Assembly: GCF_003846445.2 (NCBI RefSeq)
Contig: NZ_CP030139.2
Location: 2,652,861 to 2,716,860, forward strand
Reading direction: 5' to 3'
From: Synechococcus elongatus PCC 11801
GTDB lineage: Bacteria > Cyanobacteriota > Cyanobacteriia > Synechococcales > Synechococcaceae
Length of the DNA stretch: 64,000 nucleotides
The notes beneath the pieces were generated by a model. It saw only the letters and a list, made by a program, of their open reading frames with translations, was not told the DNA's origin and made no database searches. Of this stretch, positions 8,259-19,594 are shown piece after piece. Each line of letters opens with the position of its first letter. Within the stretch, counting starts at the first letter, position 1. Position numbers and translations under genes: made by a program.

Positions 8259-9234
8259 AGTACGACCGCAGGAAAAAATACCTATCTTGATCCTGACAGG
8301 TTTTCTGGGAAGTGGAAAAACAACACTGCTTAACTATCTCTTGAAAAACTATCAAGATCAAAAAATTGCTGTATTGATGAATGAGTTGGGCGATCTCGAT
8401 ATTGACAGTCAACTTTTGGTGCAAGTAGATCAGAACCTCATTCAACTCAGTAATGGTTGTATTTGCTGCTCTATTAATGGTAGTCTTGTCAGCAGCATCC
8501 AAGAACTGATTGAGCGAGAAGAGACAATTAATTTATTAGTCATTGAGGCTAGTGGTGTTGCTGATCCACTGCCTATTATTCTGACAATTTTAGGGACTAA
8601 CTTGCGCGATCGATGTCAGCTTGAGACGATTTTAACACTGATTGATGCGGAGAATTTTTTAAATGCTTTAGAAGAGAGTGAGGTTGCTCAAAAGCAGATT
8701 GTTTATGGTGATCTTTTAATGATCAATAAAACTGATTTGGTTGAGGAAGAACAGGTTCTCATGATTGAAAGCAAAATCAGACAGCTGAAGCGAGAGCCTC
8801 GTATTCTCAAATGTCAAAATTCTGTGATTCCACTCTCTTTGCTATTTAATCCGCATTTAGCAGGCGATCGCTTTGAAAGCCTGATGGAAGAATTACAGAT
8901 CAATCATCATGAACATCACTCGCACTCAGAACTCAACGATGGGTTTCAGGCAGTAACCTATGAACGCACTGCTCCATTTCGAATCCGAGACTTCCAATTG
9001 TGGATTGATCAACAGATGCCTCGTCAAGTTTATCGCGCAAAAGGCTGGCTCTGGCTCAAAGAAAGTTATCAGCGTTATCTTTTTCAGTTGAGTGGTACGC
9101 GTATCACGATGGAAGATGACACGTGGCCTGGAGAACAAAAAACACAATTAGTCTTCATCGGTCGGAACTTAGATCCAAACATAATTCATCACCAGCTAGA
9201 CCAAATACTTATCCGTGAGCCCCTCAATCTCTAG
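8242..9234 (+). CDS. COG0523 (CobW/ZNG1-like) GTPase, putative zinc metallochaperone
   Basis: A 330-residue G3E-family GTPase. The Walker A loop GFLGSGKTT lies at about residues 20-28, the hallmark CxCC metal site at 73-76 (NGCICCS), a NKTDL guanine-specificity motif near residue 167, and a His-rich loop ([10 protein letters not shown]) near residue 225 that would bind zinc. The C-terminal CobW_C domain follows ([20 protein letters not shown]). Proteins of this kind (YciC/ZagA, ZNG1, ZigA) move zinc to client enzymes during deficiency. CobW itself serves cobalt in B12 synthesis, but no cob genes are near. The gene overlaps the sufE-like gene and ends 41 bases before folE. Base composition is clearly AT-richer than the flanking genes. 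Confidence 0.88.
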   Translation: MKLQSKVRPQEKIPILILTGFLGSGKTTLLNYLLKNYQDQKIAVLMNELGDLDIDSQLLVQVDQNLIQLSNGCICCSINGSLVSSIQELIEREETINLLVIEASGVADPLPIILTILGTNLRDRCQLETILTLIDAENFLNALEESEVAQKQIVYGDLLMINKTDLVEEEQVLMIESKIRQLKREPRILKCQNSVIPLSLLFNPHLAGDRFESLMEELQINHHEHHSHSELNDGFQAVTYERTAPFRIRDFQLWIDQQMPRQVYRAKGWLWLKESYQRYLFQLSGTRITMEDDTWPGEQKTQLVFIGRNLDPNIIHHQLDQILIREPLNL

Positions 9235-9275
9235 CCTTGTCTAAAGATTTTTGTCAACTGTTTCCTGAGGAAATT

Positions 9276-9890
9276 ATGACCTTATCAATCTCACCGACCA
9301 CCAATCAACAACCATCTGTCTCTGATGAAGAGATGCGTCAGGCAGTTCGGACGTTACTCATTGGCTTGGGCGAAGATCCAGATCGAGAAGGACTGCGAGA
9401 TACTCCCAAGCGAGTTGTCACAGCACTAAAGTTTTTGACTGCTGGCTATCAGACTTCAATTGATGAACTTCTCAATGGTGCGATTTTTCACGAGAAGACA
9501 GATGAAATGGTATTAGTCCGCGACATTGACTTATTTAGTTCTTGTGAACATCACATTCTACCGATTCTTGGAAAAGCACATGTTGCTTATCTGCCCAATG
9601 AGCGCGTGATTGGACTTTCCAAAGTAGCTCGTATATGCGAAATGTATGCACGCCGCCTCCAAGTTCAAGAACGATTAACTGCTCAAATTGCAGATGCGAT
9701 CGAAGGTTTACTCAAGCCGCGCGGGGTAGCTGTGGTGATTGAGGCAACTCATATGTGCATGGTCATGCGTGGGGTTCAAAAGCCCGGATCTTGGACCGTG
9801 AGTAGTGCGATGCGAGGTGCATTTGCGGAAGATGTACGCACGCGTGAAGAATTTCTCAGCTTAATTCGTCATAATCCAAGTTTCCGATAG
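9276..9890 (+). CDS. folE: GTP cyclohydrolase I
   Basis: A 204-residue FolE started at ATG 9276, which has a strong ribosome-binding site (TGAGGAAATT just before it); an upstream in-frame TTG at 9237 is less likely. FolE turns GTP into 7,8-dihydroneopterin triphosphate, the first step of folate (and of the queuosine branch). The zinc ligands of the canonical type I enzyme are all present: the Cys and His of [20 protein letters not shown] and the Cys of [15 protein letters not shown]. It is therefore a zinc-dependent FolE rather than the zinc-independent FolE2 usually seen behind Zur boxes. It lies between two COG0523 genes, which fits delivery of zinc to FolE, as reported for ZagA in Bacillus subtilis. 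Confidence 0.95.
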   Translation: MTLSISPTTNQQPSVSDEEMRQAVRTLLIGLGEDPDREGLRDTPKRVVTALKFLTAGYQTSIDELLNGAIFHEKTDEMVLVRDIDLFSSCEHHILPILGKAHVAYLPNERVIGLSKVARICEMYARRLQVQERLTAQIADAIEGLLKPRGVAVVIEATHMCMVMRGVQKPGSWTVSSAMRGAFAEDVRTREEFLSLIRHNPSFR

Positions 9891-9949
9891 ATCCTTCAAT
9901 TAGCCTAGCTTTATCTCTTTCTAATTCCAGATTAGCAAGATTTCTAAGA

Positions 9950-10933
9950 ATGTTCAGAGCCACTAATTTCAGTGAACTTATAATTCCTGAATTCCCAAAA
10001 CAAGGTTTGCCTGTCACTTTGATCACAGGATTTCTTGGTAGTGGAAAGACTACACTGCTGCAAAAACTTCTACTGAACGCTAAAGGGCAAAAAATTGCTG
10101 CAATCGTCAATGATTTTGGGAGTCTTAATATCGATCATCAACTCTTGGTCTCAGTAGATGAAGATGTTCTTGAACTAAGTAATGGGTGTCTATGCTGTAC
10201 TGCTAATGAATCATTGGTTGAGACAGTCTATGAGATTTTAGAACGTCCTGAACGTGTTGATTATCTCGTTATTGAGACTACAGGGATTGCTGATCCAATT
10301 CCACTATTACTAACTTTTCTAGGAACAGAACTTAAGTCATTGACTCGACTTGATGCAATACTGACTTTGGTTGATAGCAGTAGCTTCGATGTTACTCATT
10401 ACAGGAGCCAAGCCGCACTTAATCAGATTCAGTATGCTGACCAAATCTTACTAACAAAAACTGATTTAATTGATGCGAAAAAATGTAAAAAAGTTGAAGA
10501 TGCAATTCGATCTATCAAAGATCGAATAAGAATTCATGATTGTAGTTTTGGAGATATTCCACTCTCACTAATTCTGGATCTTGAATTAACCCCTAAACGC
10601 GAGTCACATGAGATTCAAGAACTCAAGATCCTTGCAAGTCAGCAATTGTTTGCAGATAATTTTATGGTCTTCCCGTTTCAAAGTCAGAGACCTTTTAATC
10701 TGAAAAAATTTGAATATTTCCTCAATTTCGACCTGCCAGAGTCTATCTGTCGGGCAAAAGGCTTACTTTACTTTCAAGATCAGCCAGAAACTTATATCTT
10801 CCAACTCAGTGGCCAACGATTTTCAGTTGATCGATTTCCTTCAAAACGTTTGCTGGGGAATCAGCTTGTTTTAATAGGACGACAATTTAACTCTCTAGAA
10901 CTCATCCAAAAACTGAATAACTGTCTTGCGTAA
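9950..10933 (+). CDS. Second COG0523 (CobW/ZNG1-like) GTPase
   Basis: A 327-residue paralogue of the GTPase encoded about 1.7 kb upstream. The order of motifs is the same: Walker [10 protein letters not shown] at about residues 27-35, VNDFG (Walker B-side switch) near residue 53, the CxCC site at 80-83 (NGCLCCT), LTKTDLID as the guanine motif, and a C-terminal CobW_C domain (SICRAKGLLYFQDQPETYIF). Unlike the first copy it lacks a long His-rich loop, so the two may differ in metal affinity or client. It starts 59 bases after folE at ATG 9950 and probably belongs to the same transcript. Codon use is AT-rich. The client protein is unknown; folE and hemB are its neighbours. Confidence 0.85.
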   Translation: MFRATNFSELIIPEFPKQGLPVTLITGFLGSGKTTLLQKLLLNAKGQKIAAIVNDFGSLNIDHQLLVSVDEDVLELSNGCLCCTANESLVETVYEILERPERVDYLVIETTGIADPIPLLLTFLGTELKSLTRLDAILTLVDSSSFDVTHYRSQAALNQIQYADQILLTKTDLIDAKKCKKVEDAIRSIKDRIRIHDCSFGDIPLSLILDLELTPKRESHEIQELKILASQQLFADNFMVFPFQSQRPFNLKKFEYFLNFDLPESICRAKGLLYFQDQPETYIFQLSGQRFSVDRFPSKRLLGNQLVLIGRQFNSLELIQKLNNCLA

Positions 10934-10975
10934 ATAGTCGAAATATCGCTCTTTCAGAGAGTGTAGCGCAGTCTC

Positions 10976-12080
<1,105 letters not shown>

Positions 12081-12281
12081 AACCACCTGAAGCATACCGC
12101 TGTCTAAACTCGATACTCGTGGAACTCACCTGGTTACTAGATTGTGGCGATCGCGGCTTTGAAGTAGCCATTTCAATCTGATACTTTCATCTTCACAGCG
12201 CCTATCAAGAGCTAGCAATATTAGTGGCTTTGTCCATATCAAGTTTTGTACTGAACTAGAAGTCCTAAATCGCCAAAATAA

Positions 12282-12305
12282 AAAGCCCGAGCTAGCTCGG
12301 GCTTT
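12282..12305 (-). terminator. Intrinsic terminator of psbEFLJ (possibly bidirectional)
   Basis: A perfect 24-base palindrome (12-base arms centred on GAGCTAGCTC) lies 20 bases beyond the psbJ stop. On the minus strand it is followed by a T-rich run (CTTTTTATTTT), the normal form of an intrinsic terminator. On the plus strand, downstream of hemB, the T run is only three bases, so it may work weakly there too. Confidence 0.85.
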
Positions 12306-12324
12306 CGACAATTGTTGTCTAGGT

Positions 12325-12444
12325 TTAGAGCGACGAGCCTAGACCGGCATAAGCGCCATAGAAAAAGAGACCTACAACGACGAGCACCCCAGTGCCTGCC
12401 ACCGTTGCAACGATCCAGAGGGGAATACGTCCACCACCAGCCAC
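12325..12444 (-). CDS. psbJ: Photosystem II reaction centre protein J
   Basis: A 39-residue protein too short for usual ORF calling. It reads [20 protein letters not shown], then [19 protein letters not shown]. It has one membrane helix and the typical PsbJ ending [13 protein letters not shown]. The start is GTG at 12444 with a good ribosome-binding site (GAGGAGATTAAAACT before it). PsbJ is a one-helix subunit of photosystem II near cytochrome b559 and affects electron flow from QA to the plastoquinone pool. It is the last of the four conserved genes psbE-F-L-J. Confidence 0.95.
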   Translation of the reverse strand: MAGGGRIPLWIVATVAGTGVLVVVGLFFYGAYAGLGSSL

Positions 12445-12524
12445 AGTTTTAATCTCCTCGAGTCAGTAACAAGAGCGATCGGCTGAGCCTAGGCTTGGGC
12501 GATCGCAAACGATGCCAGTGCTAG

Positions 12525-12647
12525 CTAGTTAAAGAAGTAGCTGGAGAAAAGAATCCCCAGGACAAAAACAAGCAGCAAACCCAAGAACAGTGAAGTCCGG
12601 TTTAGTTCAACCGGCTGCTTGTTGGGGTTAGTCGAGCGCGTAGGCAT
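12525..12647 (-). CDS. psbL: Photosystem II reaction centre protein L
   Basis: A 40-residue protein ([20 protein letters not shown], then [20 protein letters not shown]) with ATG at 12647 and TAG at 12525. The polar N-terminus [14 protein letters not shown] and the helix ending FSSYFFN are diagnostic of PsbL. It is a one-helix subunit at the photosystem II dimer interface, needed for normal QA function and dimer stability. It lies 12 bases after psbF and 80 bases before psbJ. Confidence 0.97.
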   Translation of the reverse strand: MPTRSTNPNKQPVELNRTSLFLGLLLVFVLGILFSSYFFN

Positions 12648-12659
12648 GACAGCAAGTCC

Positions 12660-12794
12660 TTAGCGTTGAATGAATTGCATGGCCGCAATTGCGCCCAAGA
12701 AGAACACACTGGGAACGCCCAGGGCGTGCACAGACAGCCAACGCACCGTGAAAATCGGATAGGTGATTGGCTGGTTGGAGTTGTTACTGGTCAT
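12660..12794 (-). CDS. psbF: Cytochrome b559 subunit beta
   Basis: A 44-residue protein ([20 protein letters not shown], then [20 protein letters not shown] and FIQR), ATG at 12794. [18 protein letters not shown] contains the histidine that ligates the b559 haem on the beta side, within the single membrane helix. With PsbE it forms cytochrome b559 of the photosystem II core. It is separated from psbE by 23 bases and from psbL by 12. Confidence 0.97.
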
Positions 12795-12817
12795 GATTCA
12801 GGCCAACCTAAAAAGAA

Positions 12818-13069
12818 CTATTTAGCCGAGAAACGTTCCACTTGCTGTTTCGCACTGTAGCGATCAGACACGATCGGCACTTCCGTCCGATCTTGGGTGA
12901 AATACTCGTTCGGGCGCGGCGTACCGAAGGCATCATAGGCAAGGCCAGTGCTGACAAACAGCCATCCAGCGATAAACAGCGCTGGAATCGTGATGCTGTG
13001 AATCACCCAGTAGCGGATGCTGGTAATGATGTCGGTAAACGGACGCTCGCCGGTAGATCCGCCTGCCAT
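12818..13069 (-). CDS. psbE: Cytochrome b559 subunit alpha
   Basis: An 83-residue protein starting [20 protein letters not shown] with the haem-ligating histidine in [14 protein letters not shown] (residue 24), one membrane helix and a long lumenal C-terminal part ([17 protein letters not shown]). It is the alpha subunit of cytochrome b559, required for photosystem II assembly. It is the first gene of psbE-F-L-J and lies 64 bases downstream of ycf48, whose product helps early D1 assembly, so all may be co-transcribed with the rubredoxin gene. Confidence 0.98.
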   Translation of the reverse strand: MAGGSTGERPFTDIITSIRYWVIHSITIPALFIAGWLFVSTGLAYDAFGTPRPNEYFTQDRTEVPIVSDRYSAKQQVERFSAK

Positions 13070-13133
13070 AGACGTGCTCCTCAGAGGATTTCGGACAACC
13101 CTTATCTTATCGGAGCACGCCCAAATTTATGCC

Positions 13134-14623
<1,490 letters not shown>

Positions 14624-14834
14624 AGGATCTTGGCAAGCGATCGCGCAGAACTAAAGGCGATCATAAGCCAATCGCCGGAAGCCCCTTAGCCGTGATCGAG
14701 GAAGAACATTGGCGATCGCAATCCTTGCAGGCATGAGCCGAGGGACAGCGATCGCTACAGTAGAGTAGGCATTTCTGCGGAGCCGATTTACGGCAATGGC
14801 AGAATAGAACAGCGACTGCAGCCTGGAGTTTGGC

Positions 14835-15197
14835 GTGTTTGTCCTCAGCGGCTACGAATATTTGCTTGGCTTTCTGCTCATTAGCTCACTGGTTCCCATC
14901 CTCTCGCTGACCGCTTCGCGCTTGTTGCGACCAGGTCGCCGAGGACCGGAGCGACGGACGACCTACGAGTCGGGGATGGAGCCAATTGGAGGGGCTTGGA
15001 TCCAATTCAACGTGCGCTACTACATGTTTGCGCTCGTCTTTGTGATCTTCGATGTAGAAACCGTCTTCCTCTATCCCTGGGCCGTCGCCTTTAATCGGCT
15101 GGGGTTACTGGCATTTGTCGAGGCGTTGATCTTCATCACGATCCTCGTTGTTGGTCTAGCCTATGCATGGCGCAAAGGAGCCTTGGAATGGTCCTGA
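14835..15197 (+). CDS. ndhC: NDH-1 subunit 3 (NdhC)
   Basis: A 120-residue membrane protein with three hydrophobic helices and the conserved loop [20 protein letters not shown], followed by [20 protein letters not shown], the best-conserved part of complex I subunit 3/NuoA. It is part of the membrane arm of the cyanobacterial NDH-1 complex, which serves respiration, cyclic electron flow and CO2 uptake. The ORF starts at 14835 ([14 protein letters not shown]). Its 3' end overlaps the ndhK start by ten bases. Confidence 0.97.
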   Translation: MFVLSGYEYLLGFLLISSLVPILSLTASRLLRPGRRGPERRTTYESGMEPIGGAWIQFNVRYYMFALVFVIFDVETVFLYPWAVAFNRLGLLAFVEALIFITILVVGLAYAWRKGALEWS

Positions 15198-15895
15198 CAA
15201 ACCCTGCCGAGATTCGCAATCCGGCTGCCCCTCCCGAAGTCACTCAAGGTCTGTCAGAAAACGTTATTCTGACGACGCTGGATGACCTGTACAACTGGGC
15301 GCGTCTGTCGAGCCTGTGGCCGCTGATGTATGGGACGGCTTGCTGTTTCATTGAGTTTGCGGCGCTGATTGGCTCCCGCTTCGACTTCGATCGCTTTGGC
15401 TTGGTCCCCCGTTGTAGCCCCCGTCAGGCAGACCTGCTGATCACCGCTGGCACCGTGACCATGAAAATGGCACCGGCGCTGGTACGGCTCTACGAGCAAA
15501 TGCCTGAACCCAAATACGTGATCGCCATGGGTGCCTGCACGATCACGGGCGGTATGTTTAGCGCCGACTCCACCACTACGGTGCGCGGTGTCGACAAGCT
15601 GCTGCCCGTCGATGTCTACATCCCCGGTTGCCCGCCCCGCCCTGAGGCGATTATTGATGCGATCGTGAAGCTCCGGAAGAAGGTTGCCAACGACTCAATT
15701 CAAGAGCGCGGCAAACTGCTGCAGACCCATCGCTACTACAGCACCACCCATCAGATGAAGCCGACTGCGCCATTGCTGACTGGGGAATATTGGCGGACAG
15801 CGGCTCGCCAAGCCGGTCCGTTGCCAGCTGCGGCTGGCGCTGCAGTTGCCCCGCAACTGCCGGTGACTGAGAAGGAGGGTCGCGATCGTGGCTGA
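15188..15895 (+). CDS. ndhK: NDH-1 subunit K (N2 iron-sulfur subunit)
   Basis: A 235-residue protein if started at ATG 15188 ([20 protein letters not shown]), which has AAGGAG about nine bases upstream; an ATG at 15167 is open but lies deeper in ndhC. The segment [14 protein letters not shown] and the later [10 protein letters not shown] and [12 protein letters not shown] supply the four cysteines of cluster N2 near the quinone site. It belongs to the hydrophilic connecting part of NDH-1. The tail after residue 200 is Ala/Pro-rich and not conserved. It overlaps ndhC (ten bases) and ndhJ (eight bases), so the three are coupled. Confidence 0.97.
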   Translation: MVLTNPAEIRNPAAPPEVTQGLSENVILTTLDDLYNWARLSSLWPLMYGTACCFIEFAALIGSRFDFDRFGLVPRCSPRQADLLITAGTVTMKMAPALVRLYEQMPEPKYVIAMGACTITGGMFSADSTTTVRGVDKLLPVDVYIPGCPPRPEAIIDAIVKLRKKVANDSIQERGKLLQTHRYYSTTHQMKPTAPLLTGEYWRTAARQAGPLPAAAGAAVAPQLPVTEKEGRDRG

Positions 15896-16406
15896 AGAGT
15901 TGACGCCAACGCCAGAAACAGCGGTTGTTGAAGCTGGCCCGGTCTCTCGTTGGTTGAGTGAAAACGGCTTTGATAACACGGCCTTGGAGCGTGATCACCT
16001 CGGGGTTGAGATCGTCCAAGTCGATCGCGCGGTGTTACTACCGATCGCAGCTGCCCTGTTTGCCTATGGGTTTAACTACCTTCAGTGCCAAGGCGGCTAT
16101 GATCAGGGTCCCGGTCAGGACTTGGTCAGCTTTTATCACCTGACGAAAGTCAGTGATAACGCCAGCCAACCGCAGGAAGTACGGGTGAAAGTCTTCTTGC
16201 CCCGTAATGATCCGAAAGTTCCGTCGGTCTATTGGATCTGGAAAGGGGCTGACTGGCAAGAACGCGAAACCTACGACATGTACGGCATTGAGTTTGAGGG
16301 ACACCCCAATCTCAAGCGGATTTTGATGCCCGAGGACTGGGTGGGTTGGCCCTTGCGCAAAGACTATATCTCGCCCGATTTCTACGAGCTGCAAGACGCT
16401 TACTAG
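15888..16406 (+). CDS. ndhJ: NDH-1 subunit J (30 kDa subunit)
   Basis: A 172-residue protein starting at GTG 15888 ([20 protein letters not shown]) behind GAAGGAGGGT, a strong ribosome-binding site inside the end of ndhK. The family signature [20 protein letters not shown], followed by [18 protein letters not shown], identifies complex I 30 kDa/NuoC. It forms part of the peripheral arm of NDH-1 with NdhK, NdhH and NdhI. It is the last gene of ndhC-K-J and is followed by an intrinsic terminator. Confidence 0.97.
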   Translation: MAEELTPTPETAVVEAGPVSRWLSENGFDNTALERDHLGVEIVQVDRAVLLPIAAALFAYGFNYLQCQGGYDQGPGQDLVSFYHLTKVSDNASQPQEVRVKVFLPRNDPKVPSVYWIWKGADWQERETYDMYGIEFEGHPNLKRILMPEDWVGWPLRKDYISPDFYELQDAY

Positions 16407-16433
16407 GCTCTTAGCTGCATCGCTAGCTCCCCC

Positions 16434-16472
16434 AGCTCTTCTCCACTGTGGAGAGGAGCTTTTTCGTTTTTC
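16434..16472 (+). terminator. Intrinsic terminator of ndhC-K-J
   Basis: AGCTCTTCTCCAC (16434-16446) pairs with GTGGAGAGGAGCT (16448-16460), a 13-pair stem with one T-G wobble and a very small loop. It is followed by TTTTCGTTTTT, all on the plus strand, 28 bases after the ndhJ stop. Confidence 0.88.
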
Positions 16473-16555
16473 TGGAGCCTTCTATTTCAGAGAGAAGATG
16501 AAGTGAGCAGCATTTTCCTTGCAGCAAAATTCGTGGAGCTGGTGCTCACTCATCG

Positions 16556-16957
16556 TCACTCTGGCTGCTGTCGAGCGAGTTGAGGTGTAATCTCAAAGCG
16601 AGCTGAGGATGGAAGAGGATGGCTTGTCAGGGTTGCAGCGAGTGCAGGCTGAATTGCTAGCCAGTAGCGCCAGCCTTGGTAGAGATCTTTCCAGCTCGGT
16701 GTTTTGGTGAAGTGAACGCCCTGCATTTTCAGCCACTGTCGGCAAGCACGATGGTTGGCAAACTGTTGCTTGAAGGTCGACAAATCAGTTGGTGCTGCTT
16801 CGGGTAGTGCAGCAACTGGTTGAGTAGTGGCAGTCTGTTCTTCCAGCTTTTGAACGGCCAGCGTTGCTGCGGTGTAGATGGTCGCTGCATTCTGGCGATC
16901 GGCGAGTTGCACCGACTCAAGTTGTCCCAGCAGTCGCTGGAGTTTTGCTTTACCCAT
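16556..16957 (-). CDS. Hypothetical protein, 133 residues
   Basis: A frame from ATG 16957 to 16556. The first 40 residues form a probable amphipathic helix (GKAKLQRLLGQLESVQLADR). A Thr/Ala/Pro-rich linker follows, then a compact Trp-rich part (NHRACRQWLKMQGVHFTKTP, then SWKDLYQGWRYWLAIQPALA). I do not recognise a family. The gene starts nine bases after the stop of the coiled-coil gene 16967-17539 on the same strand, so the two are likely co-expressed. Codon use is normal for the genome. No signal peptide or membrane helix is visible. Confidence 0.65.
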   Translation of the reverse strand: MGKAKLQRLLGQLESVQLADRQNAATIYTAATLAVQKLEEQTATTQPVAALPEAAPTDLSTFKQQFANHRACRQWLKMQGVHFTKTPSWKDLYQGWRYWLAIQPALAATLTSHPLPSSARFEITPQLARQQPE

Positions 16958-16966
16958 GCCTAGATC

Positions 16967-17539
16967 CTAGCGATCGAGAAGCGCCCGACCGTTTTCTGCA
17001 GGACCTTCGTACATTTGTGGACGATCGCGCCGATCTTGTTCTGTGTCTGCGAGCGTGGGTTGCGCTGGGTCAGGTTGCCGCCAAAACCTCACAATTGAGG
17101 CAATCTTGCGTAAGAACTGGATGAAACGACTGGGATTCGCCATCAATCCCAAAGGAGTCTTGAGCATTTCCTCAAAATCTTGAATCTCATCGAAAGCACT
17201 CGATAACTCATCAAGATGTTGGGAGACTGTGGCGAATTCTGCCTGAAGCTCGGTAATGACTTGCTGCTTGCTGGCTTCGAGCTGAATCTTATCAACTTCT
17301 AGCTTCTGAATCAGAGAACGAAGGCGCTGCACATCTGATTGCAGCTGCATTGCTTTGTTCTTGTATTCCTGATTACGTCGGTTGAGTTGGCCACGGCTAC
17401 GGTTAGAGAAGACGAGGCAGTCGCGAAGCTCTGCGTAGATTGCTTCAGCCTTCACCTGCTCCATGCCGGCGATCGAGCGAGGGAAGTCAGAGGCTGGACG
17501 AAAGCGAGCGGATGAATTGGTTGCTTGCGCTGATGTCAT
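16967..17539 (-). CDS. Hypothetical coiled-coil protein, 190 residues
   Basis: A frame from ATG 17539. After a short polar N-terminus a long heptad-rich region covers about residues 45-125 (KNKAMQLQSDVQRLRSLIQK, LEVDKIQLEASKQQVITELQ, AEFATVSQHLDELSSAFDEI). A short hydrophobic-basic stretch (RFIQFLRKIASIVRFWRQPD) comes next and then an acidic disordered tail. The 145-165 stretch could sit on a membrane surface. I do not recognise the family; structural or scaffold roles are typical for such proteins, but none is claimed. It is upstream of, and nine bases from, the gene 16556-16957. Confidence 0.7.
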   Translation of the reverse strand: MTSAQATNSSARFRPASDFPRSIAGMEQVKAEAIYAELRDCLVFSNRSRGQLNRRNQEYKNKAMQLQSDVQRLRSLIQKLEVDKIQLEASKQQVITELQAEFATVSQHLDELSSAFDEIQDFEEMLKTPLGLMANPSRFIQFLRKIASIVRFWRQPDPAQPTLADTEQDRRDRPQMYEGPAENGRALLDR

Positions 17540-17635
17540 TGCAATAAGCCTCGCATTACCAAGATGAAAAAGCCCACTAATCGAGGGTTGGCAGAGATAT
17601 TACCAGCGTTGATCACCGAAGTTGTGATTTTCAGT

Positions 17636-19252
17636 TCAAATTGCGACTGGAAGCTCTGGTAGCGATGCTAAGAGCGATCGCGTGTAGGGATGTTCGGGCC
17701 CGCTTAAAACCTGGGCTGCAGGGCCGATTTCAACGATTTTCCCGCGTTGTAAAACAGCAACCCGATCGCAAAACTCCCGCGCAACCCGCAAATCGTGAGT
17801 GACGAATAGGTAGGTGAGGTTGAGCTGCTCCTTGAGATCCTGCATCAATGCCAGCACTTGGGCCTGCACCGTGGCATCCAACATACTGACCGGCTCATCG
17901 CAAAGGACGAGTTTCGGGCGAGTAATCAAGGCACGGGCGATCGCAACTCGCTGCTGCTGTCCTCCTGAGAGTTGATGGGGATAGCGATCGACCCAATTGG
18001 CAGCGGGCGTCAGACCCACTTGTTCCAGAATTGCCAGCACTTGTTGCTGAGCTGCGGCACCTTTGGCAAGACCTTGAATTTTGAGGGGGTCGGCGATCGC
18101 TTCACCAATGCGGAGGCGGGGATTGAGACAAGCTGCCGGATCTTGAAAGATCAGTTGAATCTCGCGCCGTAGCGATCGCAAGCGGCGATCAGGCAGTTGC
18201 GTCAAATCCTGTTCTTGGAACAGGACTTTGCCCTGACTGGGTCGGAGTAACTGCAGAATCGTGCGTAGGAGTGTACTTTTGCCACAGCCCGATTCGCCAA
18301 TCAGTCCCAAAGTTTCGCCGGGCCAAACTTCCAGACTCAGACCATCGACTGCCCGCACAATCTCACCGCCGCCGCGCCAGCTCTGTAGCCAAGATTGAGC
18401 AACACGAAAGTGTTGAGTGACGTTCTCTAGTTGCAATAGCGGTGCTGTGGCAGGAACGGTCGATGGCGCAGCCGCGATCGCAGTTCTGGCTGATTGCAAC
18501 AGCGTTTGCGTGTAGGGATGTTGGGGCCGAGTCAGGACAGCAGTTGTCTCGCCTGTTTCGACTAACGCCCCCTTGTAGAGCACTGCAATGCGATCGCAGT
18601 AGGCAGCCACCATCGGCAAATCATGGGAGATCAGCAGCAGGCTGGTGTTTTCTTCGCTGCACAGGCGCGTCAGCTCCCGCAAAATTTCCGCCGCCACCGT
18701 CACATCCAAACTGGTGGTTGGCTCATCAGCAATCACAAGGCGTGGCTGCAGAAGCAGTGCCAGCGCGATCGCCAAGCGTTGCCGCATCCCGCCACTAAAT
18801 TGATGCGGATATTGGGACCAACGATTAGCAGGGATCCGCACTCGTTCCAGCCAGCTCAAAGCCTGCTGTTTGGCCTGACGACGACTGAGTTGGGGGCGAT
18901 GAACCTGCAGCGTTTCCAGCAAGTGATTGCCGATCGTCTGCAGTGGATCGAGGCGGGTCATCGGGTCTTGGAAGACGAGTCCGACCTGCCCACCGCGAAA
19001 CTGTTGGAGCGATCGCCCTTGGAATTGGCGAATCGACTGTCCAGAAAGGCGAATGTCTCCTTGCTGAAGACTGCCCGGCGGCAACAACCGTAAAATCGCG
19101 CGCCCTAGGGTACTCTTGCCGCAACCTGACTCACCCACGAGCCCGAGACGCTCTCCGGCAGAGAGCTCCAGCGACAGCTGTTGCACAGCGGGATGATCAG
19201 CTCCCGGATAGGTGACAGAGAGCTGATCAATAGCTAAGAGAGGTGCAGTCAT
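17636..19252 (-). CDS. Double ABC ATPase of a peptide/nickel-type (DppD-DppF fusion) importer
   Basis: A 538-residue protein with two complete ATPase domains, like YejF or GsiA. Domain 1 (about residues 1-260): Walker [10 protein letters not shown], signature [20 protein letters not shown] and Walker [10 protein letters not shown]. Domain 2 (about 270-538): [29 protein letters not shown] and LVLCDEPVS. Both have the C-terminal extension ([10 protein letters not shown] and [10 protein letters not shown]) typical of oligopeptide/dipeptide ATPases. It would energise import of peptides, opines, glutathione or nickel. No permease or binding protein is adjacent, so the substrate is unknown. Its ATG overlaps the stop of the PatD-like gene by four bases. 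Confidence 0.92.
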   Translation of the reverse strand: MTAPLLAIDQLSVTYPGADHPAVQQLSLELSAGERLGLVGESGCGKSTLGRAILRLLPPGSLQQGDIRLSGQSIRQFQGRSLQQFRGGQVGLVFQDPMTRLDPLQTIGNHLLETLQVHRPQLSRRQAKQQALSWLERVRIPANRWSQYPHQFSGGMRQRLAIALALLLQPRLVIADEPTTSLDVTVAAEILRELTRLCSEENTSLLLISHDLPMVAAYCDRIAVLYKGALVETGETTAVLTRPQHPYTQTLLQSARTAIAAAPSTVPATAPLLQLENVTQHFRVAQSWLQSWRGGGEIVRAVDGLSLEVWPGETLGLIGESGCGKSTLLRTILQLLRPSQGKVLFQEQDLTQLPDRRLRSLRREIQLIFQDPAACLNPRLRIGEAIADPLKIQGLAKGAAAQQQVLAILEQVGLTPAANWVDRYPHQLSGGQQQRVAIARALITRPKLVLCDEPVSMLDATVQAQVLALMQDLKEQLNLTYLFVTHDLRVAREFCDRVAVLQRGKIVEIGPAAQVLSGPEHPYTRSLLASLPELPVAI

Positions 19253-19557
19253 GCAGCGATCGCGGTAAGCACCGCCTCACAGTAGCGGATGAGGGTCTGT
19301 TGCCGCTGCTGTAGGGCTGCCACTCGCACTTGCTGGCTCTGCGGATCGCGGCTGCGCTGCCAAAAGCTGAGATCGAGCTGTAATAGCCGCAGATGCTTTT
19401 CAATTTCGAGGCGATAGGTCAGATAGCGATCGCTGTCTGTCTGAGCTAAGGCGATCGCGATCGCTTGTCCCTGCTGCTGAATCGCGATCCAGTCAGCCTC
19501 CGGCGCAGTTAACGCCGTTTGCCATGTGACCAATTGCGATCGCAGATCCATCCTCAT
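19249..19557 (-). CDS. PatD-like small helical protein
   Basis: A 102-residue, all-helical, Gln- and Ala-rich protein. The C-terminal pattern HLRLLQLDLSFWQRSRDP, a Gln-rich stretch and LIRYCEAVL recalls the cyanobacterial PatD family. Its Anabaena member tunes heterocyst frequency, and its homologues also occur in species that make no heterocysts. The start is taken at ATG 19557 (MRMDLRS); the ATG two codons later is equally possible. The stop overlaps the start of the peptide-type ABC ATPase by ATGA, so the two are translationally coupled. The family assignment rests on memory of the motif and is tentative. In a unicellular species any heterocyst role is excluded, and the function is unknown. 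Confidence 0.6.
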   Translation of the reverse strand: MRMDLRSQLVTWQTALTAPEADWIAIQQQGQAIAIALAQTDSDRYLTYRLEIEKHLRLLQLDLSFWQRSRDPQSQQVRVAALQQRQQTLIRYCEAVLTAIAA

Positions 19558-19594
19558 TCCTCTTGATGAAAACTGCTTATCTTAAACGATCACG

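Noticed and set aside
8927..9147. Antisense frame in the first COG0523 gene
   Set aside because: Shadow frame; the plus-strand GTPase has all its motifs.
12126..12311. A 61-codon minus-strand frame downstream of hemB
   Set aside because: It runs through the psbJ terminator palindrome, has no ribosome-binding site and no similarity to photosystem small subunits.
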